Shown here: one piece after another, positions 44,994 through 54,524 of the stretch
Position numbering within the stretch: the first letter of the stretch is position 1
Layout of the letters: every line of letters begins with the position of its first letter
DNA from: CAYPJE01 sp964410945
Lineage (GTDB): Bacteria > Fidelibacterota > Marinisomatia > Marinisomatales > TCS56
DNA length: 64,000 bases
Reading direction: 5' to 3'
Assembly (NCBI GenBank): GCA_964410945.1
Contig: CAYPJE010000003.1
Location: forward strand, 62,001-126,000
Position numbers and translations under genes: made by a program
Notes under the pieces: generated by a model
The model's input: only the letters and a program-made list of their open reading frames with translations
What the model was told of the DNA's origin: nothing
The model's database searches: none

Positions 44994-46796
44994 TCATTCC
45001 TCCATTTTTACTTTGGTAGACAGATGCCGGAACCAGGTATAGTATAAACCAACCGACAGGGCTATCAACATGATACCCAGCACAGATACGTTCAGCCAGG
45101 TCTTGAAAACGATGCTAAGCATGAACAGGAAGAAAATGATCTGCCAGGGAACAGCCATAATAACTGAGATTATATCGCGGCGGTTCTCTGCATCCACACC
45201 TTTACGCTGATCCGGGGATAGTTGATCTTTGAACCGCTTCCAGGCCCCGAACGGACGGGTTATCTGGTAGAAATTAAGCAGTGTTTTTTCGTCGGTTGGA
45301 CTGGTCAGCAGTGTACCCAGGATCGTGCCCAACAGCGAGGCCGAACTGGCCACCATGAACATGGTGTATTCAGTTACACCCTCAGGAGCCAGGGCTTTGA
45401 AAATGATTGCCACGATCATCCCCGATCCGGTTCCAATCGCGAATCCATAGCCATTCATCCGCCACCAGTACCAGCGCAGCAGCATGGGAATCAGCATGCC
45501 GGAACCAATACTCATCGTAATCCAGCCCCAGACTTCGTTAATATTTTTGAACACCAGCATCAGTCCCAGGCCAACTACAACTATCAGGATGGAAGCCAGG
45601 TAGCTCTGAGCCATCAACTGCCTGCGGGAAGCCTTCTTATTGATATACAACTGGTAAATATCCTTCACCCAGTAAGCCGCTCCGGCATTCACAGTTGAGT
45701 CAAAGGTTGACATACCCGCGGCCATGAGTCCGGCAATCAGGAAGCCTTTTATACCAACGGGGATAGTTTCAATCACTGTTGGCAACACCAGTTCGGGGTC
45801 AGTAACAGAGGCTCCCAGCGATATGCCTATGACGGCAATGGACCCGATGAATATCCAACGGAAAGACAATAAAAATACCCAGAAAGCACTCAGCAATCCA
45901 GCTTCGCGGTCATTCTTAACAGCAAAGAAACGCTGCAACATATAATTGCCTGTCCCGCCAGCGCCTTCCAGCACAACCTTGAAAAGGTAGAACGAAATGG
46001 CAATTCCAAACAGGTTATAGATCGAATACTGGGAAGCATTATCGATCCCCAGTGAAAACCTGGGAATCACGCTTGACCATTCCTTGAAAGTGGTGGTAAA
46101 GCGGTGGAAAGTTCCATCAAACATAGGCAGGGAAATCGTGAACTCTTCCGGCAGATCGATTCCGAATGCCCGTACTGCCATATACATGATAGCCGAAAAA
46201 ATCAGGACACCCTGAAATACATCGGTCCAGACAACACCATACAGACCGGAGGCCACCGTGTAAATCATGGCTATGGTGATTAATACGGTCGCAGCCCAGA
46301 ATTCAGATGGAAGACCCAGATAACCTTCGATTCCGAGGAATTTGTCCAGGAATTTTCCGCCACCCAGGGCAAAATAGGTCACCATGGCAATCGTCATGAT
46401 TATCGAACTGATAGCTGAGATTAACCGGGCGGTCCGGCCCTGTGTATCTTTGCCAAACCTCAATTCCATCCACTCCGCCAGGGTCATTACCTTAGAGCGG
46501 GCATTCCATTTACCCATATAAATCATCAGGAAGGCCATGATCAGGGTAACACCGCCACGGATTTCAATATAGAATCCCTTGGCACCGAGGGCATAGATCA
46601 AAGCGGCAATTATCATCGTTCCGCTGATATCAAGATTGGACGACATCCCCGAGGCTGCCAGGGCCCACCAGGGCAGATTCCGGTTGCCCAGAAAATAGGA
46701 ATCGATCCCCTCGGATGCCTTGCGCTGTAAATACAATCCAACCGCAACAATCGCTGTAAGATATACAGCTATAATTCCATAATCAATTGCCTGCAT
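44994..46796 (-). CDS. Sodium/solute symporter (SSS family)
   Basis: A 600-aa membrane protein with ~14-15 hydrophobic segments and the SSS layout. Motifs include Y-F-L-G-N-R-N-L-P-W-W-A-L near the N-terminus, Y-T-V-A-S-G-L-Y-G-V-V-W-T-D and A-G-L-M-A-A-G-M-S-T-F-D-S-T. It resembles the SGLT-type sugar symporters. Being placed directly between glgC and the secreted amylase, it is likely the Na+-coupled importer of glucose or maltose released by the amylases, in place of a SusC or ABC importer. A GGTAAGGAG ribosome-binding site precedes the ATG. It is 61 bp downstream of glgC. Confidence 0.9.
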   Translation of the reverse strand: MQAIDYGIIAVYLTAIVAVGLYLQRKASEGIDSYFLGNRNLPWWALAASGMSSNLDISGTMIIAALIYALGAKGFYIEIRGGVTLIMAFLMIYMGKWNARSKVMTLAEWMELRFGKDTQGRTARLISAISSIIMTIAMVTYFALGGGKFLDKFLGIEGYLGLPSEFWAATVLITIAMIYTVASGLYGVVWTDVFQGVLIFSAIMYMAVRAFGIDLPEEFTISLPMFDGTFHRFTTTFKEWSSVIPRFSLGIDNASQYSIYNLFGIAISFYLFKVVLEGAGGTGNYMLQRFFAVKNDREAGLLSAFWVFLLSFRWIFIGSIAVIGISLGASVTDPELVLPTVIETIPVGIKGFLIAGLMAAGMSTFDSTVNAGAAYWVKDIYQLYINKKASRRQLMAQSYLASILIVVVGLGLMLVFKNINEVWGWITMSIGSGMLIPMLLRWYWWRMNGYGFAIGTGSGMIVAIIFKALAPEGVTEYTMFMVASSASLLGTILGTLLTSPTDEKTLLNFYQITRPFGAWKRFKDQLSPDQRKGVDAENRRDIISVIMAVPWQIIFFLFMLSIVFKTWLNVSVLGIMLIALSVGLYYTWFRHLSTKVKMEE

Positions 46797-46857
46797 TATT
46801 ATCTCCTTACCCTATCGATATTATTAGAGGATACCCCAAGCTGGATACCACAACTAT

Positions 46858-48099
46858 CTATATGACTACCCCATCGGGAATAACTGTGTTTTTCGGTACA
46901 ACGATGATACCATCCCGGATACTGCAGTATTCATTATCTGACCGATCAAGCTTATCCCTGTTTTCCAGGATTACATTCTTACCTATCCGTACATTTTTAT
47001 CCAGAATCACCCGTCTCATACTGGAACCAATTCCAATTCCCAATGGGATATCGGCTTCATCGTGGGAACGGTTATCGTATAAATCCGCACCCATCATATA
47101 TACCCGGTCCAGCTTTACATTATCACTGACAACACTGCGGATACCAAGGATGGAACGGTTGATCGTCGCCTTCCCAACCATGCAACCTTCATTTATAATT
47201 GAACGATTTATTTCCGCTCCCTCCACCCGGCTGCCCGGGAGGAAGCGGGGCCGTGTAAAGATCGGATTGATAATATCAAAAAAACTGAAAGCCGGTTCAT
47301 CATCGGTCAATGCGATGCTGGAATCAAAAAAGGAACCGATCGTACCGATATCTTCCCAGTAATCGTTGAAACGGTAAACAGTGGTCTTATATTTTTCCAG
47401 ACAGGCCGGAATGATATTTTTACCAAAATCATTTCCATCCAATGACAGCGCTTCCCGTAAAATATCCTTTCTGAAAATATAGATCCCCATTGAACCCAGG
47501 ACACACTCCCCCGCATCACAGGTCTCGGTCAGTTCCCGGATCAGGGTTTCATCTTTCGGTTTCTCAACGAAGCGCTGAACTACATCATTTTTATCACATT
47601 GGAGGATGCCAAAACGGGAGGCATCAGCCGACGGAATGGGCCGGACTGCGATCGTAACCTCAGCACCACTTTCGATATGCGACTTAAAGAAATCAGCATA
47701 ATCCATCGAATAGAGATGATCGCCGGCCAGAATCAGAAAATGGCTGGCCGATAATTTATCAAACCGATCCCAGTAGGACCTGACTGCATCGGCGGTGCCC
47801 TGGAACCAGTTGGCGGCTTTCAGAGTCTGCTGGGCCGCCAGTATCTCAATATTGCCCTCGGTAAACATATCGAATTTGTAGGTCTGGAAAATATGCCGGT
47901 GGAGGGAGGCCGTATTGACCTGGGTTAAAATGTGGATATGCTTGATCCCCGAATTGATACAGTTACTTACCGGAATATCGATCAGACGATACTTGCCGCC
48001 AATCGCTACCGCCGGCTTGGCCCTGTTACTGGTCAACGGATACAGCCTTTCGCCACGGCCGCCACCCATGATTATCGCGTCCAGACGCCTGTCAGTCAT
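46858..48099 (-). CDS. glgC: Glucose-1-phosphate adenylyltransferase
   Basis: A 413-aa GlgC that makes ADP-glucose, the glycogen precursor. The N-terminal signature M-G-G-G-R-G-E-R-L-Y-P-L-T is followed by R-A-K-P-A-V and Y-R-L-I-D-I-P-V-S-N-C, and the sugar-phosphate loop A-G-D-H-L-Y-S-M-D-Y. A C-terminal beta-helix occupies the last ~110 residues. A TTG at 48114 extends the frame, but the ATG at 48099 has a strong GAGGGAGAGG site upstream and the true family N-terminus. It overlaps the glgA end by 8 bp, indicating coupling. Confidence 0.95.
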   Translation of the reverse strand: MTDRRLDAIIMGGGRGERLYPLTSNRAKPAVAIGGKYRLIDIPVSNCINSGIKHIHILTQVNTASLHRHIFQTYKFDMFTEGNIEILAAQQTLKAANWFQGTADAVRSYWDRFDKLSASHFLILAGDHLYSMDYADFFKSHIESGAEVTIAVRPIPSADASRFGILQCDKNDVVQRFVEKPKDETLIRELTETCDAGECVLGSMGIYIFRKDILREALSLDGNDFGKNIIPACLEKYKTTVYRFNDYWEDIGTIGSFFDSSIALTDDEPAFSFFDIINPIFTRPRFLPGSRVEGAEINRSIINEGCMVGKATINRSILGIRSVVSDNVKLDRVYMMGADLYDNRSHDEADIPLGIGIGSSMRRVILDKNVRIGKNVILENRDKLDRSDNEYCSIRDGIIVVPKNTVIPDGVVI

Positions 48100-49549
48100 T
48101 TTCCTCTCCCTCAATTAAAATTGTCTGATAGATATCCCGATATTTCTCAGCGGATTTCCGCCAGGAATAATCGGCTGCCATCCCATTTTGAACCAGTCTT
48201 GACCATTGCCCGGGACTTTGCCGGTATACATCCACTGCCCGCTTGATGGTCTTTAACAATTCCTGGCTGGAGTACCGGCTGAAACTGAACCCGTTGCCGT
48301 TTTTCCCATCCCAGTCATCAACCGTATCAGCCAGGCCGCCGGTCTTATGCACAATAGGCGGTGTACCGTATTTCAGACTGTAAATCTGGTTTAAACCACA
48401 AGGTTCGAATCGCGAAGGCATTAAGAACATATCGGCTCCCGCTTCGATCTGATGCGCTAATGTTTCATCGAAAGCCGCACTGTAAAAAATTCGGTTTGGG
48501 TATTTTTCGGCCCATTCGGACAGAGAATTCTGGAATTCGATAAACCCGGTTCCCAGAACTACCAGTTGCACCGGTAATTTCATCAATTGATCCAGAATAT
48601 CAATAATCAGATCAAAACCCTTTGTCTGAACAAGCCGGGATACCATTCCTATTACCGGTGTTGCATCATCAAAGGGCAGATCACATCTTTCAAGTAAGGC
48701 CCGCTTATTTTCGATTTTTAATCCGATTGTTTCCGGGCCATAATTAGTTGTGATGAATTGATCCTGTTCAGGATTCCAGTAGGAATAGTCGGCACCATTC
48801 AGTATACCATGCAGGGGACGCCGGAGGTTGGTCAGAACCGGTCGCAGTCCATGGGCCAGTTTATCATCACTCAACAGCTCCCGGGCATAGCTGGGGCTGA
48901 CGGTATTAACCTGATTAACGGTCTTTAACCCGATTTCCATGGCATTAAAACTATTCGCTTCTGGAGGATATTCGTTTTGGAGTGCTTCCTGGTTTTCCCG
49001 ATTGAACAATTCCAGTTCCGAAACAGAAAAATGTCCCTGGTATTCGAAATTGTGAATCGTCATCAAAGAGGGTAAATCTATATTCTGACTGCCCAAAAGA
49101 AACGGGATCAGGGCTGTATGATGATCATTGATATGTACCAAATCCGGTTTAAGAATACCGCGACCGATCAGATCCACCACCACTTTCTGGAAAAATATGA
49201 AACGGGCATTGTTATCCAGATAGCCTTCCCCGGTCGAATCGGTATAGACACCCTCCCGGTCAAAGAAAAACGAATTGTCAACGAAAAGGCATTCCAAGTG
49301 GGGATCTGACTGGCTGGTGCATTTGGTCAATTCATAGGGATGGGAGGTATAACCCAGCCTGACAGAGCCCGATATACCGGTGGATTGAATTCCATACCCG
49401 CCTGCATCGACCTCCCGGTAAAGGGGTGATATTATCTGAATACTGAATCCGGCTGTAACCAGCTCACGGGGAAGGCTGCCCGCCACATCGGCTAAACCAC
49501 CAACTTTGGAAAAGGGGGTGACTTCGGCGGCGGCGAACAGAATTTTCAT
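48092..49549 (-). CDS. glgA: Glycogen synthase (ADP-glucose type)
   Basis: A 485-aa GT5 enzyme that extends alpha-1,4-glucan from ADP-glucose. The N-terminal K-V-G-G-L-A-D-V-A-G-S-L-P is the ADP-glucose binding motif (about residues 16-27), and the C-terminal P-S-R-F-E-P-C-G-L-N-Q-I-Y-S-L-K-Y-G-T-P-P and K-T-G-G-L-A-D-T-V motifs are intact. It lies between the phosphorylase and glgC in one operon. No clear Shine-Dalgarno is seen; instead a 16-bp palindrome lies 12 bp upstream of the start (49562-49577). Confidence 0.95.
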   Translation of the reverse strand: MKILFAAAEVTPFSKVGGLADVAGSLPRELVTAGFSIQIISPLYREVDAGGYGIQSTGISGSVRLGYTSHPYELTKCTSQSDPHLECLFVDNSFFFDREGVYTDSTGEGYLDNNARFIFFQKVVVDLIGRGILKPDLVHINDHHTALIPFLLGSQNIDLPSLMTIHNFEYQGHFSVSELELFNRENQEALQNEYPPEANSFNAMEIGLKTVNQVNTVSPSYARELLSDDKLAHGLRPVLTNLRRPLHGILNGADYSYWNPEQDQFITTNYGPETIGLKIENKRALLERCDLPFDDATPVIGMVSRLVQTKGFDLIIDILDQLMKLPVQLVVLGTGFIEFQNSLSEWAEKYPNRIFYSAAFDETLAHQIEAGADMFLMPSRFEPCGLNQIYSLKYGTPPIVHKTGGLADTVDDWDGKNGNGFSFSRYSSQELLKTIKRAVDVYRQSPGQWSRLVQNGMAADYSWRKSAEKYRDIYQTILIEGEEND

Positions 49550-49561
49550 GAAGGGAAGTTA

Positions 49562-49577
49562 CACGTTGTGAAACGTG
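49562..49577. promoter_or_regulatory. Palindrome upstream of glgA
   Basis: CACGTT-GTGA-AACGTG, a perfect 6+6 inverted repeat between the glgP stop and the glgA start (88-bp gap). It differs from the GTAACTCA palindrome. It may be an RNA hairpin affecting glgA translation or a second operator. Confidence 0.35.
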
Positions 49578-49637
49578 ACCGCCAAAATTTTTAAAGCTCC
49601 TAACCAAAAACTAAATCTCAAGCTCACGTTCCTCAAA

Positions 49638-51275
49638 TCAATCCAGGTGATAAATTTTCTGCCGGTAATCCCCGATCATCCGGTGAGCAGTAAAATCTAC
49701 CCCTGTCTTAATCGCTTCCTTCATCATGGCTACCCAGACTCGCCGATCATCATAATAGGCCGGTATTACTTTATTTTCCAGGGTTTTATAGAGATAGTCG
49801 GCATCGTTCTGATCATTGGAATTTTCCGTAGAACCGATCGCCCACCCGTTCTCGTTGTCACGGCATCCCTCGGCCCACCAGCCATCAAGAATGGACAGGT
49901 TGGGAATTCCGTTCAGGGTAGCTTTCATGCCGCTGGTACCGGACGCTTCATGGGGCCGTAAAGGCGTATTTAACCACACATCCACCCCGGAGGTGATTAT
50001 CCGTCCCAGCCACATATTATAGTTTTCCAGGAAGACTACCTTCACCTGGCCAAATAATTGATTGGCCTGCCCGACAATCGATTTGATAATATCCTTACCA
50101 TGTCCATCCATCGGGTGGGCTTTTCCAGCGAAAACAATCTGGATTTTCTTATTACCGATTTCCACCAAGCGCTCCAGGTCACTGAAAATCAGGTGCGCCC
50201 GTTTATAGGCCGCTGCCCGCCGGGCAAAACCCAGGGTAAGCACGTCCATTGCCAGAGCTTTCTGAGTCTGGGAATTGGCATATCCCAACAGGAAATTTTT
50301 CTGGGATTTATGCGTATTCCAGATCAGTTCATCGGAGATTTTGTCTACTTTCAGCAATTCTTCCGGAAATTTCCGCCAGCCGGGCAGTTCCTGGTCAAAA
50401 AGCCGCCGGAATGATTTTCCGATCCAGTAATTATGGTAAACACCATTGGTGACATGATTGATCTTGAAATCGGGAAACTGTTGCCGGGCCACTGAGCCAT
50501 GCAGATCGGAAACGGCATTGGCCGTCCGGCTGAAATAAAGACCCAGTTCGGTCATGTGCAACCGGCTGTTCTGGACCAGGGTTGGCAGATTCAAGTCATC
50601 GGGGATCAGGCCATCCAGCAGGTTTTTGCACCGTTCCATGGCAAAATGATCGTGCCCGGCCGGTACCGGAGTATGGGTTGTAAACACACACCGTTTCCGG
50701 ACCTCCTCTTCGTTTCCGTTGAATTTGCGTAATAGTTCCAATGTCAGGTATGAGCAGTGGCCTTCGTTCATATGGTAGGTTTCAAGTTCGCTGATACCCA
50801 TCTTCTCCAGCAGGCGGATCCCTCCGAAACCAAGGATTGCTTCCTGCAGAATACGATGATTCTTATCACCGGAATACAGACGCAGCGTAATTATCCGGTC
50901 CTCGGGATGATTGTCCTCGATATCCGTATCCAGAAGAAATATTGGAATGACATGACCGGTAATACCGGTGTAATTATACTGCCAGGCCTGCACCCAAACC
51001 TGCCTGCCCCGTAAGGGCAACTGAAATTTATCGGATACTTTTTTCATCACCGGGTCGGGATCAAAACGAGGATAAGTCTCGGTCTGGACACCATCCTCAT
51101 CGACACGCTGCTTGAAATAACCCTCTTTATAGAGCAGGGTTACGGCACAAAGCGGGATTTTTGCATCGGCAGCTGCCTTGATATGATCGCCGGCCAGCAC
51201 GCCTAATCCTCCACTGTAGGTCGGTAAACCGGATGAAATTCCGATCTCCGCACTGAAATATGCTATTTTATACAT
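49638..51275 (-). CDS. glgP: Alpha-glucan (glycogen/maltodextrin) phosphorylase, short form
   Basis: A 545-aa GT35 phosphorylase that releases glucose-1-phosphate from alpha-1,4-glucans. The family block H-E-A-S-G-T-S-G-M-K-A-T-L-N-G is at residues 442-456, with the PLP-binding Lys451, followed by L-D-G-W-W-A-E-G. It is shorter than the ~800-aa E. coli enzyme and matches the short 'alpha-glucan family phosphorylase' branch. It sits between the GH57 gene and glgA in the operon (16 bp and 88 bp gaps). Cytoplasmic. Confidence 0.94.
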   Translation of the reverse strand: MYKIAYFSAEIGISSGLPTYSGGLGVLAGDHIKAAADAKIPLCAVTLLYKEGYFKQRVDEDGVQTETYPRFDPDPVMKKVSDKFQLPLRGRQVWVQAWQYNYTGITGHVIPIFLLDTDIEDNHPEDRIITLRLYSGDKNHRILQEAILGFGGIRLLEKMGISELETYHMNEGHCSYLTLELLRKFNGNEEEVRKRCVFTTHTPVPAGHDHFAMERCKNLLDGLIPDDLNLPTLVQNSRLHMTELGLYFSRTANAVSDLHGSVARQQFPDFKINHVTNGVYHNYWIGKSFRRLFDQELPGWRKFPEELLKVDKISDELIWNTHKSQKNFLLGYANSQTQKALAMDVLTLGFARRAAAYKRAHLIFSDLERLVEIGNKKIQIVFAGKAHPMDGHGKDIIKSIVGQANQLFGQVKVVFLENYNMWLGRIITSGVDVWLNTPLRPHEASGTSGMKATLNGIPNLSILDGWWAEGCRDNENGWAIGSTENSNDQNDADYLYKTLENKVIPAYYDDRRVWVAMMKEAIKTGVDFTAHRMIGDYRQKIYHLD

Positions 51276-51291
51276 AGGTACCTGATGTGAG

Positions 51292-53385
51292 TTAGTTCGT
51301 TAATGTGTCAATCGTAAGTGTAATTCGTGTAGCAAATTTTGTGCCTGGGGCAAGCTCCAGCTTCCAATGTGGCAGGACGGCGGAACTCTGGTAGACCCGT
51401 TCAAATCCCGATTCGGACATGGAGACCGTCTCCACCGGAAAACACCAGGCCCCGGAAGTATCCCTCAGACCTAAAGTGGCTTTAAAACGATCCCATTCAT
51501 TCACAATCGCCAGTTGGTTGACCGAATTTAAATCATGATCCGAATCCAGGTCTGCGGCCACCGGTTTTCGACCATCAAACTCGTAGTAACGGTCAGGGCT
51601 ATGGCCCCCCAGCAGGGAAAAATTAAATTCGCAGGCATAAACGCCTTTTAAATGATCCGGACTCTGATTGGTGATCTCTATGGTTGCTATTAATTTATTT
51701 CCGGCTAACTTCAATTGCTTGCTGATTTCCACGTCCTGATCGAATGCTTTCCCTTTACAGGTCAATTTCAGGGCTCCATTAAATTCAGCGCCAAAACTGT
51801 TGTCTATGAAATTTCCCTGTTCGGGAATCCGGTTCTTAATATCGCTAACATCCAAATTTTCCGGAAGGAAATGATCCTGAAGCATGCGTCGCGGCCAGGT
51901 ATCGACCAGCAGATATTTTTCAAGACCACTTTCCTTGGCCGTAACCTGATCGTGGATTGAGCCCGACCCGCCGCCCGGTTCAGTGGCCATAGTTACTTTT
52001 GCATGATAACTCTCACGGTAACGGCGCATGGTGTTGAGCAGGTTGAAACGCTGTGGTCTCAGATCGAATTCCTTCAGTGATCCACCGGCAGTACTGGCAA
52101 TAATTTTCAACTCATCGGTTTGCAGACAGTATTCGGTGGCACCATCACGATCGATATCCACCGGTTGATTATCGATGCCAACGACAGAATCCAGTAATGT
52201 TTCGGCAGCATTCAGGTAAACATAGATGGCATGCCTGAGGTGAGGTAAATACAACCCGCCAAAGACGCCGTGCCAATAGGCACAATTACACTGGGCCCGC
52301 CATAAATCATCCTGCACATTATGCAGGTCAGACCCGCTGATTATCCCTGTTTCCACTGCCCGCTGCAAACGATAGGAAACCTGGGTCATTCGTTTCTGCA
52401 TCCAGTTCGACTCATCATACAGGGACTGGAAATTCCTCCAGGTACCACCGCGCAGGAAAGGCCGCACCCGATCCATGGTACCATTATCACCAAACCGATG
52501 AACCAGGCTGTCAAATATTTCACCCTGTTCCGCCGGGAGCGTCCATTCACTCATTTCAAAATAACTGACGGTTGGCAGAAACACCAGCCCCCGGGGCGGA
52601 TTCTGCTGATAATAATCACTGAAAGTTGTTGTTGTTATCCAATCCTGGTTTTCCTCCAGGGCGGTAAAGAAACGCTCCAGCCACTGGCCTTTGCCGTAAC
52701 AGGATTCATTGGTACCAGGCCACAGCCCGAATTTTTCCCCGTCATCCGCCATTACAATTACGTTATTACCCTCTTCGGTGGCGTAATCCCGCAATATATC
52801 GATAGTGGCCTGAGGATCCTTGAAGGGCATGGCATAGCGCAGACGCTGGCTGATAGGAAATACGCCGATCGTATGTCCCTGTTCATCGGTGTTGAAATAC
52901 CCGTTCAGGTCTTTCAATTCCTTACCACTGGCCAGAAAATGAAAATCATCAACAGTAATATAATTGATGCCGGTTTCCTGAATTGGTTTAGCCAGGTGCG
53001 GCTCCCAGACCCGTTCTGTCAGCCAGGCACCCCGTGATTCGTAATTGAATCTGTTTTTGATATATTCCCGCAGCTTATTGATCTGACCGATTTTATCATG
53101 GTCGGGGATGATCGCCAGGATTGGTTCATAAAAACCAGCGGCCATGATTTCTATATTGCCCCGCCGGACCAGCTCGGCCACTTTATCCAGATACTCCGGG
53201 TGATGCTCTTCCAGCCATTCGATCAGGCAGCCGCTGAAATGCAGGGCCATCGCAATGCTCGGATGTCTTTCAAGTACATCGATGAAAGGTTTGTAACTCT
53301 TTTGAAAAGCTTCTTCAAAAACATAATCAAAATTGCCCACCGGCTGGTGGTTGTGGATGCCAAATATGAATTGAACTTTTTTCAT
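51292..53385 (-). CDS. GH57 4-alpha-glucanotransferase/amylase with DUF1925-1926
   Basis: A 697-aa GH57 protein. The N-terminal H-N-H-Q-P-V is the family start. The nucleophile is in W-L-T-E-R-V-W-E-P-H (Glu124, aligning with the known nucleophile Glu123 of the Thermococcus litoralis enzyme), and the acid is in A-D-D-G-E-K-F-G (Asp214 or Asp215). The C-terminal ~400 residues follow the DUF1925 and DUF1926 plan of 4-alpha-glucanotransferases. It probably rearranges maltodextrin chains in the cytoplasm, complementing GlgP; no glgB branching enzyme is seen in this window. It starts one base after the 69-aa gene's stop. Confidence 0.9.
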   Translation of the reverse strand: MKKVQFIFGIHNHQPVGNFDYVFEEAFQKSYKPFIDVLERHPSIAMALHFSGCLIEWLEEHHPEYLDKVAELVRRGNIEIMAAGFYEPILAIIPDHDKIGQINKLREYIKNRFNYESRGAWLTERVWEPHLAKPIQETGINYITVDDFHFLASGKELKDLNGYFNTDEQGHTIGVFPISQRLRYAMPFKDPQATIDILRDYATEEGNNVIVMADDGEKFGLWPGTNESCYGKGQWLERFFTALEENQDWITTTTFSDYYQQNPPRGLVFLPTVSYFEMSEWTLPAEQGEIFDSLVHRFGDNGTMDRVRPFLRGGTWRNFQSLYDESNWMQKRMTQVSYRLQRAVETGIISGSDLHNVQDDLWRAQCNCAYWHGVFGGLYLPHLRHAIYVYLNAAETLLDSVVGIDNQPVDIDRDGATEYCLQTDELKIIASTAGGSLKEFDLRPQRFNLLNTMRRYRESYHAKVTMATEPGGGSGSIHDQVTAKESGLEKYLLVDTWPRRMLQDHFLPENLDVSDIKNRIPEQGNFIDNSFGAEFNGALKLTCKGKAFDQDVEISKQLKLAGNKLIATIEITNQSPDHLKGVYACEFNFSLLGGHSPDRYYEFDGRKPVAADLDSDHDLNSVNQLAIVNEWDRFKATLGLRDTSGAWCFPVETVSMSESGFERVYQSSAVLPHWKLELAPGTKFATRITLTIDTLTN

Positions 53386-53595
53386 CTATCTCAGTTGTTC
53401 TTTTAATATCGCCACTAATTCGGCTTCGTTTAATTCTTCTATCCGGCTGCTGCCATCAATACCTTCGCGGTATAGAATGATTTTATTGTCATCTACCTCG
53501 GCAATTCGCCACTCGTGGTGGTCGATCACCAGCACATCACCAATTTCTAATTCATATTTCTTGAGAATCTGGTCGGAGGATGAGTTTGAATTCAT
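53386..53595 (-). CDS. Small protein of unknown function in the glycogen operon
   Basis: 69 aa from the ATG at 53595 (a TTG at 53610 would add five codons and overlap the TrmB-family stop). The pattern Y-E-L-E-I-G-D-V-L-V-I-D-H-H-E-W-R-I-A-E-V-D-D-N-K-I-I-L-Y is compatible with a small beta-barrel such as an SH3/KOW-like fold, with a helix at the end. No family is recognised. It is squeezed between the TrmB-family gene and the GH57 gene with gaps of 11 bp and 0 bp, so it is expressed with them. Confidence 0.75.
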   Translation of the reverse strand: MNSNSSSDQILKKYELEIGDVLVIDHHEWRIAEVDDNKIILYREGIDGSSRIEELNEAELVAILKEQLR

Positions 53596-53606
53596 AATAT
53601 ATCCAA

Positions 53607-54425
53607 TCAACTGGTTTCTGATTCCAGTAATTTATCCAAATGGATATCACCACGGCGCATCATCTGCTGGGTAATCGGATTAACATCGATCTCCAGGCGC
53701 TGCCCGGCCAGGGTAACATCCAGGACGATATGATTTGTGGCAATCTCGGTTATGGCAATATTCTTGGACCAGATGGCCTTGCTGTCATCAATCTCCAGGG
53801 TACTGCCCATTATCGAAATCATCTGATCAACCACCAGAATCACCTTGGGATTCCAGATTTTTAATAATTCTTTCTCGTCCAGTCCGTACGAAACAACTGT
53901 TCCGACTGGATCGGACAAATCACAGAAACTGAACAGAAAAACTTCAATTCCACGTTCTTCAGCGGCAACAATCTCATTCTTCAGCTGGGTATAATCCTTG
54001 GCCCAGACACTCAAAAATATTTTATTTTCCGCTTTAGCGATATTTTCACGCAATTTCATTATCAGGTTAGTATAACCATGTAAATGCCAGAAATCGAAGG
54101 CTTCTTCATCCGTGTCAAGTTTATCCAGAGCCTGTTGTAATTCCCCCATGTTATTATCATGTGTCTGATTGAGTGTCTCAATCAAGGCACTGGGAGCAAT
54201 GGGAATATACCGCTTGGGCTCCTGGCCATCAGTGCTGATCAATCCACGGGAGCGCAGGCGGTTCAGGACCGAATAAACTGCTGACCGGGGAATCCCGGAC
54301 CGGGTACTGATCTCGTATCCGGTAGCCGGGTAATTTTTCAATAAAGATAAATACGCACGTGAAGCATTGGTTGATAGCCCAAACTTCTGTAGTAATTCAA
54401 CGATAATATCTTCTGGCTTACTCAT
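53607..54425 (-). CDS. TrmB-family sugar-responsive transcriptional regulator
   Basis: A 272-aa regulator of the TrmB family. The N-terminal winged helix-turn-helix is at about residues 8-75 (A-S-R-A-Y-L-S-L-L, then Y-E-I-S-T-R-S-G-I-P-R-S-A-V-Y-S-V-L-N-R-L). A short coiled segment follows, then the C-terminal TrmB effector domain (about 105-260) with I-F-L-S-V-W-A-K-D. Archaeal TrmB proteins repress trehalose/maltose genes and release on sugar binding. It is the first gene of the glycogen operon; the palindrome 100 bp upstream at 54525 is its probable operator, shared with the divergent GH13 gene. Confidence 0.9.
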   Translation of the reverse strand: MSKPEDIIVELLQKFGLSTNASRAYLSLLKNYPATGYEISTRSGIPRSAVYSVLNRLRSRGLISTDGQEPKRYIPIAPSALIETLNQTHDNNMGELQQALDKLDTDEEAFDFWHLHGYTNLIMKLRENIAKAENKIFLSVWAKDYTQLKNEIVAAEERGIEVFLFSFCDLSDPVGTVVSYGLDEKELLKIWNPKVILVVDQMISIMGSTLEIDDSKAIWSKNIAITEIATNHIVLDVTLAGQRLEIDVNPITQQMMRRGDIHLDKLLESETS

Positions 54426-54524
54426 TTTCTATCCAATTTCTATCCGATTTCAATTGTTTTCCACAAACTTGCAGGCATGGAAAAATTGTTGCCGTATCGT
54501 ACAATTCGCCATAATATTGCATGC

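Noticed and set aside
48400..48420. GGTTCGAATC-like stretch resembling a tRNA T-arm
   Set aside because: Lies inside glgA coding sequence, with no cloverleaf around it.
52321..53037. 238-codon plus-strand frame antisense to the GH57 gene
   Set aside because: Overlaps conserved catalytic motifs on the other strand; codon content is a shadow.
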